A DNA stretch of 64,000 bases from Myroides sp. WP-1 (GCF_014145635.1 NZ_JACHTC010000001.1:186001-250000); one strand, 5' to 3'. Positions 8,467-18,073 are shown, counted from the first letter of the stretch. The notes: generated from the letters alone by a model not told the origin. Numbers and translations: made by a program.

Positions 8467-10260
8467 TTAGAAAACATATTCGTTAGCTTCTATTGCCTTT
8501 TTAGCAATAGATTCGCGTAGAGCATTTACATTCGGTAGATTTACATACTTTGTAAATCTTCTTAATCCCATAAGCATGATACGTTGTTCATCACCTTCTG
8601 TGAAAGAAGCGATTCCTTCTTTTCCTTTCTGTGCAACGATATCAACAGCGTGATATAAGTATAATTGAGCCATCGCAATTTCTTCTTGAACAAGTTCTTG
8701 TCCTTTGCTTTTTGCTAATTTTTCAGTTCGCAAGATTGCACTTTCTGCCATATAGATTTCGATCATCATATCTGCAGCGGCCATCATTAAAGCTTGGTGT
8801 TTTTCCAAATCGGGACCAAATTTTTGAACGGCACTTCCTGCTACCATTAAAAAGGCTTTTTTAAGCTTTTCAATCATTTCTTTTTCTTCTGTGAACAGTT
8901 CAGTGTAATCTGGTGTATCAAAGCTTGGAATACTCATTAATTCATCAGCTACTTGCATGGCAGGAGTTAACAAGTCTACATGTCCTTTCATTGCTTTTTT
9001 GATGAGCATTCCAACGGCAAGCATGCGGTTAATTTCGTTTGTTCCTTCGTAGATACGAGAGATACGAGCATCTCTCCAAGCACTTTCCATTGGCGTATCT
9101 TCTGAGAATCCCATTCCACCAAAAATTTGGATTCCCTCATCCGTACAAGCTTGTACATCTTCAGAAACGGCTACTTTTAGGATAGAACATTCAATAGCAA
9201 ATTCTTCCACGCCTTTTAATTCTGCCTCTTGGTGTGTATTACCTTCAGCGATGCGTTGGTTGATTCGCTTTTCAATACTACCCGCAGCACGGTAAGAGGC
9301 TGATTCACCAACATAAGCATTCGTTACCATTTCAGCAATTTTTGTGCGGATAGCACCAAAAGAAGAAATAGGCACTTTAAACTGAATGCGTTCATTAGCA
9401 TATTTTATTGCTTCTGTAATTAATCGACGTTGCGAATCTAAACATGCAGCAGCTAGTTTAATACGTCCAACATTCAACGCATTCATGGCAATTTTAAATC
9501 CATTTCCACGTTCAGAAAGCATATTTTCAACAGGTACTTTTGTGTTGTTGAAGAATACTTGACGAGTAGAAGAGGCTCTAATACCCAGTTTGTGTTCTTC
9601 TTCTCCTAGAGAAATACCATTAGCAGGATCATTTTCTACAATGAATCCGGTGATGTTTTTGTCATCTTCAATACGAGCAAAAACAATAAATACATTACAG
9701 AATCCCGCATTGGAGATCCACATTTTTTGTCCTGTAATGCTGTAAGATTTTCCGTCTTCAGCAAGAACAGCCTTCGTTTTTCCTGAATTGGCATCTGAAC
9801 CTGCATCGGGTTCAGTTAAGCAATAAGCACCAAACCATTCGCCGCTTGCTAATTTAGGAACATATTTTTTCTTTTGTTCTTCATTTCCATATAGGGTGAT
9901 TGGCATTGTTCCAATTCCCGTATGTGCTCCAAAAGCAGTAGAGAAGGAGCCTGTTGCACCAGAAATATAATCACATACCAACATGGTTGATACGAATCCC
10001 ATTTCTAATCCACCATAAGCCTCAGGAACTGCTACACCTAAAAGACCTAGCTCACCTGCTTTTTGCATGCATTCTTTCGTGAATGCATAATCTTTGTTTT
10101 CAAAGCGATTTTTATTCGGCCAAATTTCCTTGTCAATGAATTCTTTTACCGAATCACGCATCATGCGTTGTTCTTCAGAAAAATCTTCAGGAGTAAAGAT
10201 ATTTTCACTAAGTGTTTCTTTTATTAAGTATTGACCTCCTCTTGTTATAGCTGTATTCAT
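8467..10260 (-). CDS. Acyl-CoA dehydrogenase (FadE-like)
   Basis: A 597-residue flavoenzyme that would introduce the trans-2 double bond into acyl-CoA. The core (about residues 20-430) has the acyl-CoA dehydrogenase signatures AYCLTEPDAGSDANS, WISNAGFCNVFIVFA and IFGGMGFSEDTPMESAWRD, then the substrate-end motif RISRIYEGTNEINRM. A roughly 150-residue C-terminal extension is typical of the FadE form found in Bacillus-type fadNAE operons. It is the last gene of the MarR-FadN-FadA-FadE set, 30 bp after the thiolase gene. Electrons would go to ETF. Chain-length preference is unknown. Confidence 0.9.
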   Translation of the reverse strand: MNTAITRGGQYLIKETLSENIFTPEDFSEEQRMMRDSVKEFIDKEIWPNKNRFENKDYAFTKECMQKAGELGLLGVAVPEAYGGLEMGFVSTMLVCDYISGATGSFSTAFGAHTGIGTMPITLYGNEEQKKKYVPKLASGEWFGAYCLTEPDAGSDANSGKTKAVLAEDGKSYSITGQKMWISNAGFCNVFIVFARIEDDKNITGFIVENDPANGISLGEEEHKLGIRASSTRQVFFNNTKVPVENMLSERGNGFKIAMNALNVGRIKLAAACLDSQRRLITEAIKYANERIQFKVPISSFGAIRTKIAEMVTNAYVGESASYRAAGSIEKRINQRIAEGNTHQEAELKGVEEFAIECSILKVAVSEDVQACTDEGIQIFGGMGFSEDTPMESAWRDARISRIYEGTNEINRMLAVGMLIKKAMKGHVDLLTPAMQVADELMSIPSFDTPDYTELFTEEKEMIEKLKKAFLMVAGSAVQKFGPDLEKHQALMMAAADMMIEIYMAESAILRTEKLAKSKGQELVQEEIAMAQLYLYHAVDIVAQKGKEGIASFTEGDEQRIMLMGLRRFTKYVNLPNVNALRESIAKKAIEANEYVF

Positions 10261-10290
10261 GATTTGTTTTTTTTTATGGTTAATTGTTGA

Positions 10291-11472
10291 TTATAGCAAT
10301 TCGTATATTCCAGCCGCTCCCTGACCTGTTCCTACGCACATGGTTACCATTCCATACTTAGAACCACGACGTTTCATTTCATCAAATAACTGGACAGATA
10401 GTTTAGCTCCAGTACAACCAAGAGGATGTCCTAGGGCGATAGCTCCACCGTTGACATTGACGATATCGGGGTTAATACCCAATTCTCGAATAACGGCTAA
10501 AGATTGAGAAGCAAAAGCTTCATTTAGTTCAATTAAATCAATGTCTTTTAATTGCAATCCTGCTTGTTTAAGTGCTTTGGGAATTGCTTTAATCGGTCCA
10601 ATCCCCATAATTCTCGGTTCAACACCAGCAGCGGCATAGTTAACCATACGAGCAATCGGTTCAATATTGAGTTCTTTGACCATTTCTTCAGACATGACCA
10701 TAACAAAAGCAGCACCATCACTCATTTGAGAAGAGTTTCCAGCCGTTACAGATCCATCTGCAGCAAATACAGGTCTAAGTTTAGACAAAGCCTCAACAGA
10801 AGTTCCCACACGCGGTCCTTCATCTTGTGTTACGATATAGGATTTACTTTCTCTTTTTCCCTTTTCATTCACAAATACTTCATCTACAGTGATTGGTACA
10901 ATTTGATCTGCAAATTTCCCTTCTGCTTGTGCTTTTAAGGCTTTCATATGCGATTGATACGCAAATTCATCCTGATCTGCACGAGAAACGTTAAATTCAT
11001 TGGCAACAGCTTCCGCTGTGAGTCCCATTCCCCAATAGTAGTCTTCGTGTCCTGCTTTGGCTACCCCGTAATCTGGCGTTGGTTTATATCCTCCCATGGG
11101 AATATAACTCATACTTTCTGCACCACCAGCGATGATGCAATCAGCCATTCCCGCCTGGATTTTAGCAACCGCCATTCCGATGGTTTCAATTCCAGAGGCA
11201 CAATAGCGATTTACGGTAACTCCAGGAACATCGTCTACTTTTAATCCCATCAAAGAGATTAAGCGTCCCATATTTAAGCCTTGTTCCGCCTCAGGCATTG
11301 CGTTTCCTACCATGACATCATCAATGCGAGATTTGTCAAATTCAGGAAGCGCATTCATTAAATATTCTATGGTTTCTGCTGCTAGCTCATCGGGTCTTTT
11401 AAATCGAAAAACACCGCGAGGAGCTTTACCTACAGCTGTTCTATATCCTTTTACTATATATGCAGTTTTCAT
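10291..11472 (-). CDS. Acetyl-CoA C-acyltransferase (FadA-like thiolase)
   Basis: A 393-residue thiolase that would cleave 3-ketoacyl-CoA to acetyl-CoA and a shortened acyl-CoA. The nucleophile cysteine is in [12 protein letters not shown] (Cys91), the histidine in the NEAFASQ region and [18 protein letters not shown], and the second cysteine in [15 protein letters not shown] near the C-terminus. Length is normal for the family. It lies 21 bp after the FadN-like gene and 30 bp before the acyl-CoA dehydrogenase. The operon context supports degradative rather than biosynthetic use. Confidence 0.93.
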   Translation of the reverse strand: MKTAYIVKGYRTAVGKAPRGVFRFKRPDELAAETIEYLMNALPEFDKSRIDDVMVGNAMPEAEQGLNMGRLISLMGLKVDDVPGVTVNRYCASGIETIGMAVAKIQAGMADCIIAGGAESMSYIPMGGYKPTPDYGVAKAGHEDYYWGMGLTAEAVANEFNVSRADQDEFAYQSHMKALKAQAEGKFADQIVPITVDEVFVNEKGKRESKSYIVTQDEGPRVGTSVEALSKLRPVFAADGSVTAGNSSQMSDGAAFVMVMSEEMVKELNIEPIARMVNYAAAGVEPRIMGIGPIKAIPKALKQAGLQLKDIDLIELNEAFASQSLAVIRELGINPDIVNVNGGAIALGHPLGCTGAKLSVQLFDEMKRRGSKYGMVTMCVGTGQGAAGIYELL

Positions 11473-11493
11473 GTTTCAGTAATTAGTAGTTAA

Positions 11494-13899
11494 TTAGTTT
11501 CTCAAAGGTTTACCTGTTTTTAGCATATGTTGAATACGCTCTAAGGTTTTGCGTTCTCCACATAGGGATAAGAAGGCTTCTCGTTCTAAGTCGAGTAAGT
11601 ATTGCTCTGATACTAATGTAGCTTCAGACAAATCTCCACCTGCCATCACATAAGCCAATTTATTAGCAATTTTGTGATCGTGTTCTGAAATATACTTACC
11701 AGCCATCATACTATCTGTTCCAACGTAGAACATACCCAATGCTTGACGACCTAATACTTTGATGTCTTTGCGTTTAACTGGTTGCGTATAACCCGCTTGT
11801 GCCATAATTAAAGCTTCTCGTTTAGCTTGTGCCAATTGTAAGTCTTTGTTCACAACAACTTTGTCTTTTCCTCTTTGAAGGATATTATAGTCAAAAGCCT
11901 CTTCTGCTGAAGTAGCTACTTTTGCCATTCCGATCGTTAAGAAGTGCTCCTGAAGGGTGTTGAGTTCAACATCGTTTTTGCGATATAAATCCGAAGCTCT
12001 TAAAGTCATTTCTTTAGAACCACCACCACCAGGGATTAATCCTACACCAAACTCTACCAATCCAATATACGTTTCTGCAGCAGCTACAACTTTATCGGCG
12101 TGTAAACTCAATTCACATCCACCGCCAAAAGTCATCCCATGCGGAGCAGCTACAACTGGAATTGAAGAGTAGCGCATCTTCATCATGGTATCTTGGAACA
12201 TTTTGATTGCGATGTTAAGTTCATCCCAATCTTGTTCAGCTGCCATCATAAAGATCATCATTAAATTCGCTCCAACTGAGAAGTTAGAACCTTGATTTCC
12301 TACTACTAATCCTTCGAAATCGCTTTCGGCAATTTCGACTGCTTTGTTTAATCCAGCCAAAACACCACCGCCAATCGTGTTCATTTTCGAATGAAATTCC
12401 AAGTTTACAATACCGTCACCTAAATCGAGTAGGGTAGCTTCGCTATTACCCCATACTTTGTTGGTGTTGCGGATGTTGTTTAGCGTGATAAAAGCATCTT
12501 GTCCTGGAATAGCATCGAATGTTTTACTTTCTTGATTGTAAAACAATTTTTTGCCGTTTTCAAGTTTGTAAAAACTCGTAGCACCCGTAGCAGCTAAGTC
12601 TTTCACCCATTGTGCTACTTGGTAACCTTCTTTTTCAACTAAGTCAATACCTTTTTGTAAGCCTAAAACATCCCACGTTTCAAAAGGTCCATATTTCCAC
12701 GCATAACCCGTACGCATGGCATCGTCAATTGAGAAAAGCGTATCGGTAATTTCAGGCACACGTTGAGAAACATAAGCAAATAGAGAAGCGAAGTGCTTGC
12801 GAATTAATTGCCCTGCTTTTCCTGTATCCGCTAAAAGCACAGACCATTTGGCTTTTGTGCCGCCCGCTTGATTCGCTGTTTCGATTGCTTCGATTTTAGC
12901 GCGTTCAAGAGGTCTGTATGTTAATGTGTTTAAATCTAGGGCAAAGCGATTTGTTTTCCCTTCTTTGTCTACTTCTTTATAGTAGAATCCTTTTTTAGTT
13001 TTATCACCTAAAAACTTATTTTCCAATAAGAAATTTAGTGCTTTATTGTCTTTGACTTCTTGGATCATCGCATCCGCAGGACAGTTTTGTTTTAATCCCA
13101 TTGTTACGTTAATCGCAGTGTCTAATCCAACTAAGTCGCCCAATTTGAATGTCCCAGTTTTAGGACGACCTAAGAAAGAACCCGTTAAGGTATCCGCTTC
13201 TTCTATAGTCAGGCCAATTTCTTGTGTTAGTTGCATCACCATAGCCATAGAGTATACCCCAATTCTATTTCCGATAAACCCTGGAGTATCCTTACATAAA
13301 ACGGGAGTTTTACCTAAGAATAAACGCGCGTAATCTTGGAAAAAAGAAATAATAGCAGGAGCAGTGTGTGGTCCTGGAATAATTTCAAATAAAGGGAGAT
13401 ATCGTGGCGGGTTAAAGAAGTGTGTTCCGCAGAAATGTTGTTGGAAATCCTCTGAACGTCCTTCAACGAGTAACTTCATCGGAATTCCAGATGTATTTGA
13501 AGTAATTAAAGTGCCTGGTTTTCTGTATTTCTCGATATTTTCAAAGACAGATTTCTTTATGTCTAATCGCTCTACAACGACCTCAATAATCCAATCTACA
13601 TCTTTGATCTTCGATAAATCATCTTCGAGATTTCCTACTGTAATACGATCCGCAAAGCGAGGCGTATAAATAGGAGCAGGTTTTGATTTTAATGCGTTGG
13701 TCAAATGCGTTTGTGCAATTTTATTGCGAATTGCACGATCATTTAAGGTTAACCCTTTTTTCTCTTCTTCCGGAGTTAAAGCATTGGGAACAATATCCAT
13801 TAACAATACCTCAACACCAATATTGGCAAAATGACATGCAATAGCCGATCCCATAACTCCAGAACCGATTACAGCCACTTTTTTAATTCTTCTTTTCAT
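11494..13899 (-). CDS. 3-Hydroxyacyl-CoA dehydrogenase/enoyl-CoA hydratase (FadN-like)
   Basis: A two-domain beta-oxidation enzyme of 801 residues. The NAD-binding dehydrogenase half comes first (VAVIGSGVMGSAIACHFANIG close to the N-terminus; HFFNPPRYLPLFEI; CKDTPGFIGNRIG), and the enoyl-CoA hydratase half follows near the C-terminus (GSNFSVGANL, MTFGGGCELSLHAD). This dehydrogenase-first order is that of Bacillus FadN and the reverse of E. coli FadB. The open frame extends to 13983, but the ATG at 13899 puts the Rossmann motif at the usual distance and is preferred. It starts about 50 bp after the MarR gene and leads the enzymatic part of the operon. Confidence 0.92.
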   Translation of the reverse strand: MKRRIKKVAVIGSGVMGSAIACHFANIGVEVLLMDIVPNALTPEEEKKGLTLNDRAIRNKIAQTHLTNALKSKPAPIYTPRFADRITVGNLEDDLSKIKDVDWIIEVVVERLDIKKSVFENIEKYRKPGTLITSNTSGIPMKLLVEGRSEDFQQHFCGTHFFNPPRYLPLFEIIPGPHTAPAIISFFQDYARLFLGKTPVLCKDTPGFIGNRIGVYSMAMVMQLTQEIGLTIEEADTLTGSFLGRPKTGTFKLGDLVGLDTAINVTMGLKQNCPADAMIQEVKDNKALNFLLENKFLGDKTKKGFYYKEVDKEGKTNRFALDLNTLTYRPLERAKIEAIETANQAGGTKAKWSVLLADTGKAGQLIRKHFASLFAYVSQRVPEITDTLFSIDDAMRTGYAWKYGPFETWDVLGLQKGIDLVEKEGYQVAQWVKDLAATGATSFYKLENGKKLFYNQESKTFDAIPGQDAFITLNNIRNTNKVWGNSEATLLDLGDGIVNLEFHSKMNTIGGGVLAGLNKAVEIAESDFEGLVVGNQGSNFSVGANLMMIFMMAAEQDWDELNIAIKMFQDTMMKMRYSSIPVVAAPHGMTFGGGCELSLHADKVVAAAETYIGLVEFGVGLIPGGGGSKEMTLRASDLYRKNDVELNTLQEHFLTIGMAKVATSAEEAFDYNILQRGKDKVVVNKDLQLAQAKREALIMAQAGYTQPVKRKDIKVLGRQALGMFYVGTDSMMAGKYISEHDHKIANKLAYVMAGGDLSEATLVSEQYLLDLEREAFLSLCGERKTLERIQHMLKTGKPLRN

Positions 13900-13948
13900 A
13901 TGTTTATAATTCCTGTGGTTAATACATATTTGTTGTGGTATACTAAAC

Positions 13949-14389
13949 TTATTTTTTTGAATCAAAAATTGCTTTGTCAGCAATGAGTTGATTGATCGTT
14001 TCAGTAACCTTAATAAAATTTTCGATTTGTTCTTCCGTTATGTGTTTGCGTATAGTTTCGTTAAAACGCTTGACTTTTTCTTTGGAAAGTTCCCTTTTCT
14101 CAAGTCCTAACGGTGTAAGCTTTATAATAACCCCACGACCATCGTGCGGATTTTTTTCTCGTGTAATTAATCCTTTTTCCTCCATCTTTTTCAACGTGCG
14201 AGTTAAACTCGTCGCTTCCATGCCCATATTAGGACCTAATAGAGTAGAAGGTGTACCATTCTTATCTATACTCAAAAGAGCAAAAGCTAAAGACATGGTC
14301 GCATCATATTTCGAAGCTTCTTCATTGTACATTCTTGATACAGCCTGCCAAGTCGCTCTTAAAGTATAGTCAATTGTTTTGTCCTTCAT
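13949..14389 (-). CDS. MarR-family transcriptional regulator
   Basis: A winged-helix regulator of 146 residues, with the DNA-binding core TSLTRTLKKMEEKGLITREKNP... and wing GRGVIIKLTPLG. The open frame runs 34 codons further upstream, but the ATG at 14389 begins right before the conserved N-terminal helix and sits behind a good -7 box, so the shorter form is chosen. It heads the FadN-FadA-FadE operon and is the likely regulator of fatty-acid degradation, with acyl-CoA as a plausible but unproven ligand. A palindrome overlapping its promoter suggests autoregulation. Confidence 0.87.
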   Translation of the reverse strand: MKDKTIDYTLRATWQAVSRMYNEEASKYDATMSLAFALLSIDKNGTPSTLLGPNMGMEATSLTRTLKKMEEKGLITREKNPHDGRGVIIKLTPLGLEKRELSKEKVKRFNETIRKHITEEQIENFIKVTETINQLIADKAIFDSKK

Positions 14390-14406
14390 TTCAAGTTGGT
14401 TAAACT

Positions 14407-14438
14407 CAAATATAGTAAAAAAATAATATGCAAGCATA
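14407..14438 (-). promoter_or_regulatory. Promoter and palindromic operator candidate for the MarR/fad operon
   Basis: On the minus strand TATATTTG (14407-14414) is an exact TAnnTTTG box 17 bp before the MarR ATG. TTG at 14431-14433 could be the -33 element, although the spacing of 16 bp is short. The palindrome TATGCaaGCATA at 14427-14438 overlaps that element and is well placed for repression by the MarR protein. Confidence 0.5.
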
Positions 14439-14649
14439 CTATTAAGGCAAATATTTTTGCATGAGTTCCATTCTTCCTGTTTGAAAGTCAAGAAGACAAA
14501 GCATAAGTCCTTCTAAGTTAGTGAATTATTTTTATTTCCACGTGTTTTTATGCACATAAAAGTAGCCAAGTACTAAAAAACAGGTTGTAAAAAGATAAAA
14601 ATTAAAGGATAAAAAAGCCCAAAAAACAAAGCGTTGGACTTATAAAGAG

Positions 14650-14657
14650 TATCTTTG
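14650..14657 (+). promoter_or_regulatory. TAnnTTTG promoter box upstream of the GNAT gene
   Basis: TATCTTTG lies 46 bp before the ATG at 14704 and matches the -7 consensus exactly. No convincing -33 box is seen. The rest of 14439-14703 is AT-rich with nothing else recognised. Confidence 0.45.
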
Positions 14658-14703
14658 GTCATTAGTTTAACCCGGTTGTGAATCAACGAAATTTTTTTTA
14701 GGT

Positions 14704-15468
14704 ATGAATTCAAGTCGTTTTTCTTTCATAAGAACGTCTAAAACGTATTTACCACAGTACGATGTATTATTAGAAAAAGTTTATGCTTATAGTGTTTGGC
14801 CTGAATTTATCTTACAGGACAAAGTAAATATTAGATATTGGGAAGACCTGTATGTTGATTTTCCGCTCTATCAATTCTTTTTAATAGATGGACAGGAAGT
14901 TGTTGGCAATGGAAATTGTGTACCACTGAGTTTAACGGAAGACGAGTTGAATGATCTTCCAGAGGAAGGATGGGACTGGGCATTAGAACGCGCCTTTCTC
15001 GATAAACAGGCAGGTAAAAAGCCTACGGTACTCTGCGCTTTGCAAATGGGTATCAATCCTGCATATCAAGGACAGGGAATCAGCAACCAGTTGATTGGTT
15101 TTATGAAGGCTATTGCCAAAGAGCAGCAATTAGATACCTTTATCTTACCCTTGCGTCCTAATAAAAAACACCAATACCCCTTGCAAAGCATGGAACAGTA
15201 TATCCAGTGGACCAATAAAGAAGGCTGGCCTTTTGATCCGTGGATTCGCACACATTGTAAGAATGGAGCTGAAGTAGTTAAGGTCTGCACTAAAGCCATG
15301 TTGGTAGAAGGCAGTGTACAAGAGTGGGAGCAATGGACCAATCATTCATTTCAAGCATCAGGACAGTATATTATCGACTTTGCTTTGAACCCCATCGAAA
15401 TAAATATAGAACGCAATATTGGAACGTATGTAGAACCCAATGTTTGGATGAGATACAACGTTAGATAG
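14704..15468 (+). CDS. GNAT-family N-acetyltransferase
   Basis: A 254-residue protein with the GNAT acetyl-CoA-binding segment MGINPAYQGQGISNQLIGFM near residues 119-138. The Q/RxxGxG/A loop appears as QGQGIS. The sequence before it is longer than in minimal GNAT proteins, and a 100-residue C-terminal part lies after the motif, so this is a larger-than-average member. The substrate is unknown. It stands alone, divergent from the fad operon, with its own -7 box and terminator. Confidence 0.72.
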   Translation: MNSSRFSFIRTSKTYLPQYDVLLEKVYAYSVWPEFILQDKVNIRYWEDLYVDFPLYQFFLIDGQEVVGNGNCVPLSLTEDELNDLPEEGWDWALERAFLDKQAGKKPTVLCALQMGINPAYQGQGISNQLIGFMKAIAKEQQLDTFILPLRPNKKHQYPLQSMEQYIQWTNKEGWPFDPWIRTHCKNGAEVVKVCTKAMLVEGSVQEWEQWTNHSFQASGQYIIDFALNPIEINIERNIGTYVEPNVWMRYNVR

Positions 15469-15472
15469 TAAA

Positions 15473-15503
15473 AGAGATCTGCTTTTTAGTAGATCTTTTT
15501 TTT
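15473..15503 (+). terminator. Terminator after the GNAT gene
   Basis: A hairpin pairs AGATCT (15476-15481) with AGATCT (15491-15496), about 8 bp including flanking wobble pairs, followed by a run of T residues. Confidence 0.7.
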
Positions 15504-15708
15504 ATGGAAAGAGGAAAGGGGGTGAGAGGAGAGAGGAAATCGAAACGCAGTGAAGATTCATCGAATACCAAAATAAAATATAATCCTAATGAGATAAAGA
15601 GGAGAGAGGAGAGAGGAAAGAGGAAATCGAAACGCAGTGAAGATTCACCCTTTTCCTCTCTCTTCTTTCTTCTTTCCCTAATTAGATATAGAGGAGAGAA
15701 GAAAAAAT
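15504..15708. repeat. Purine-rich region with two direct copies of a dispersed 28-bp repeat
   Basis: Positions 15533-15560 and 15620-15647 are identical over 28 bp, containing ATCGAAACGCAGTGAAGATT. They are embedded in AGAGG-rich DNA and followed by a pyrimidine-rich stretch (15648-15678) that can pair with it. A third copy with one mismatch lies in opposite orientation at 35604-35631. The small reading frame across this region is a repeat artefact. The rest up to 15978 is AT-rich with no feature recognised. Confidence 0.8.
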
Positions 15709-15978
15709 AGTTTGTTTTATATTTTGATTTAGTATAATTTTAACTAAAATTAATAAGTTTAGATTTTATTAATAAGTAAGTATGAGTTTAAATTAACTTT
15801 ATGATATGTGTTTTTATTGTTTTTTAGCTATAAACTAGTGTATATTGTATTGTTTTTAAATATAGAAATAGGTAATTAGGTATTATTATCTTTTCGTAGG
15901 TTACTTTTTTAGATATAATTGAAACACAAAATAAAAATAATCGAGATATAACTTAAATAGGTACTAAATCACGGAACG

Positions 15979-17322
15979 ATGAAAGTAAAAAAATCCATAT
16001 GGAGCATGTTATTGGCTTGTAGTTTAAGTCAATTTTCTTATTCTCAAGAAAATACTAATGTCTTGACAATCTTTGATAAGATCGTCTTTTATGACGGGTA
16101 TGCACAACCCACCGAAGAAGCCTTGCCAGAACATGTAATGAAGTTGAGAAATGATTTATATGCCAAGAAACTTACGGCAGCAGAGCGTCAAGCCATTCGA
16201 TCTACCTTGGAGATTGAAGTTACCATAGGAGCGCTATGTGATAATTATGATCGAATAGGGGGTGTATTTCTATCGTTAGTTCCTGAAGGGCAGGAAATGA
16301 CAGATCAAAACAAACAAACCATTGAGGTTGGTCGTTTTATTACTCCTTTTATGAACAAGAATATAGAACCCACAGAAGTACCTTATACTTTTGATTTGAC
16401 GCATTTGGTTCCTCTGTTTAAAGACAGTGCTTTCGAACGTTATGATTTTTGGATTGAATTTAATTTGTTTGGGGTGCCTTATGCGGCCAATAACGAAGTT
16501 AGAGGATGTGCAGGAAGAACGGATGTTTTTGAGGGAACGCTAAAAATGAAGACAGAAGACCATGGAAATGACCTATTGAATACCTTTTATTTGCAACCCT
16601 TAGCGAGTCGTGCTTCTTTCAATAACTACAACGCAACGGATGTTGTCGGAACGACCACGAGAATCTATCAATTTACGTTGGAACAAGCAATCAATGAAGC
16701 CTATTTTCATTTGATTACCTCTAATCACGGAGCAAATAGTGGAGGAGAAGAATACATCCGACGTACCCATCAAGTGTTTCTTGATGGGCATTTGATCGAA
16801 ACGTATAAACCCGGAGGAAAGTCATGTGAACCCTACCGCATGTACAACACGCAAGGCAATGGAATTTACGGATCACGCCCTAAGACAGAGGCCGATTGGA
16901 CAAGTTGGAACAATTGGTGCCCAGGAGATGTCATTCCCAATCGCATTTTAAAAATAGCTGATTTTGACAAGGGAACACACGAATTCAAGATTACCGTTCC
17001 CGATGCGCGATTTAAAGATGGACAAGGAGATTTTCCCCTGTCGCTCTACTTTTTTGCAACGGGCATAGATGGTGTGTTGTCTAATACAAAATTCGAACAG
17101 GTAGATTATCAGCTTTACCCTAATCCAACTACAGATGTTGTGCATGTACAGTCAGCAGAAGCAGTGGATCTCATTGAGGTATACGATAGTAAAGGAAGTA
17201 AGGTAATGGAGGTGAAGGGAGAATCAAAAATAGAACTTCATTTTCTTTCATCAGGAACGTATCTTTTACACTTGACATTTGCTAACGGTATAAAAACGAC
17301 AGAGCGAATCGTAAAGAAATAA
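15979..17322 (+). CDS. PNGase F-like glycoamidase with T9SS sorting domain
   Basis: A secreted 447-residue protein resembling peptide-N4-(N-acetyl-beta-glucosaminyl)asparagine amidase F, which releases whole N-glycans from glycoproteins. A signal peptide covers about residues 1-22. Local alignment by eye to the Elizabethkingia enzyme matches VGRFITPF, the EEYIRRTH block and NNWCPGDVIPNRI, and places acidic residues at the three active-site positions: Asp91 (CDNYDR), Glu160 (FWIEFNL) and Glu258. Residues about 378-447 form a type A T9SS C-terminal domain beginning YPNPTTD and ending KTTERIVKK. So it should be exported and attached to or released from the surface. It stands alone, ended by a perfect terminator. 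Confidence 0.82.
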   Translation: MKVKKSIWSMLLACSLSQFSYSQENTNVLTIFDKIVFYDGYAQPTEEALPEHVMKLRNDLYAKKLTAAERQAIRSTLEIEVTIGALCDNYDRIGGVFLSLVPEGQEMTDQNKQTIEVGRFITPFMNKNIEPTEVPYTFDLTHLVPLFKDSAFERYDFWIEFNLFGVPYAANNEVRGCAGRTDVFEGTLKMKTEDHGNDLLNTFYLQPLASRASFNNYNATDVVGTTTRIYQFTLEQAINEAYFHLITSNHGANSGGEEYIRRTHQVFLDGHLIETYKPGGKSCEPYRMYNTQGNGIYGSRPKTEADWTSWNNWCPGDVIPNRILKIADFDKGTHEFKITVPDARFKDGQGDFPLSLYFFATGIDGVLSNTKFEQVDYQLYPNPTTDVVHVQSAEAVDLIEVYDSKGSKVMEVKGESKIELHFLSSGTYLLHLTFANGIKTTERIVKK

Positions 17323-17341
17323 AAAACATATAGAAAGTAAA

Positions 17342-17379
17342 TAAGAAATGGCTCAAGGATCTTGAGCCATTTCTTATTT
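17342..17379 (+). terminator. Terminator after the PNGase F-like gene
   Basis: A perfect 16-bp inverted repeat (17342-17357 with 17361-17376), core GGCTCAAG / CTTGAGCC, loop GAT, 20 bases after the stop. T residues follow on both strands. Confidence 0.85.
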
Positions 17380-17445
17380 AATCACACAGAGGCATACCTT
17401 AGCAAGATCCTGTTGTTTTTTACAGGTGAATGCCTTATTTTTTTG

Positions 17446-17453
17446 TACTTTTG
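17446..17453 (+). promoter_or_regulatory. TAnnTTTG box directly before the SCO gene
   Basis: TACTTTTG matches the -7 consensus and ends only 5 bp before the ATG at 17459. If it is used, transcription would start at or very near the start codon, giving a leaderless mRNA. Confidence 0.45.
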
Positions 17454-17458
17454 TCCGC

Positions 17459-18073
17459 ATGAAGCGAATCATTCCTTTTCTTTTTATCTTCATGGCTTGT
17501 TCAAAAGAGAGCAAAGAATTGCCGTATTTAGGCAATCATACAACCGTGACGTCACCTACAGGTGAAAAGACAGAAAAGTATTATGAGATTCCCGCTTTTA
17601 GTTTACGCAATCAGGATAGCCTTGTAGTGAACAACCAAACCTTGAAAGGCAAAGTGTATATTGCCGATTTCATCTTTTTGCAATGTCCGACCATATGCCC
17701 CAAAATGAATACAGAAATGAAAAGGGTATATGATACTTATAGCCATGTGGAAGAGGTAGTGTTTGTGTCGCACACCATAGATCCTAAAAATGATTCTATT
17801 CCAGTATTGAAAGCCTACAGTGAATCTTTGGGTGTCAATCCGACTAAATGGTACTTTTTGCATGGAGATGAAGCCGAAATACACCAATTAGCACAGGGGT
17901 ATTTCATGCAAGCCTATCAAGAAAATAACGCACCTGGAGGATATGCACACAGTGGTGGTTTTTTGTTGATTGATCAACAACAACACATTCGAGGCGTATA
18001 CGACGGCACAAATCCTGCCGATGTCGATCGATTAAGTAAGGAAATTCAACTTTTGTTGAAAGAAAAGATGTAG
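17459..18073 (+). CDS. SCO1/SenC-family copper lipoprotein
   Basis: SCO proteins are membrane-anchored thioredoxin-fold copper chaperones for cytochrome c oxidase assembly. Starting at the ATG at 17459 gives a 204-residue lipoprotein with lipobox FMAC (Cys14). The copper ligands are Cys76 and Cys80 (CPTICP) and His164 (GYAHSGG), the full set for the family. The frame is open 11 codons further upstream, but the extra residues would hide the lipoprotein signal. It is followed 3 bp later by a small cysteine-containing protein, probably cotranscribed. Confidence 0.9.
   Translation: MKRIIPFLFIFMACSKESKELPYLGNHTTVTSPTGEKTEKYYEIPAFSLRNQDSLVVNNQTLKGKVYIADFIFLQCPTICPKMNTEMKRVYDTYSHVEEVVFVSHTIDPKNDSIPVLKAYSESLGVNPTKWYFLHGDEAEIHQLAQGYFMQAYQENNAPGGYAHSGGFLLIDQQQHIRGVYDGTNPADVDRLSKEIQLLLKEKM

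Noticed and set aside
13364..13669. Long antisense frames inside the FadN-like gene
   Set aside because: Shadows of a strong coding sequence on the other strand; no domain.
15504..15710. 68-codon frame rich in Arg, Glu and Ser
   Set aside because: It is the translation of AGAGG repeats and two copies of the 28-bp repeat.
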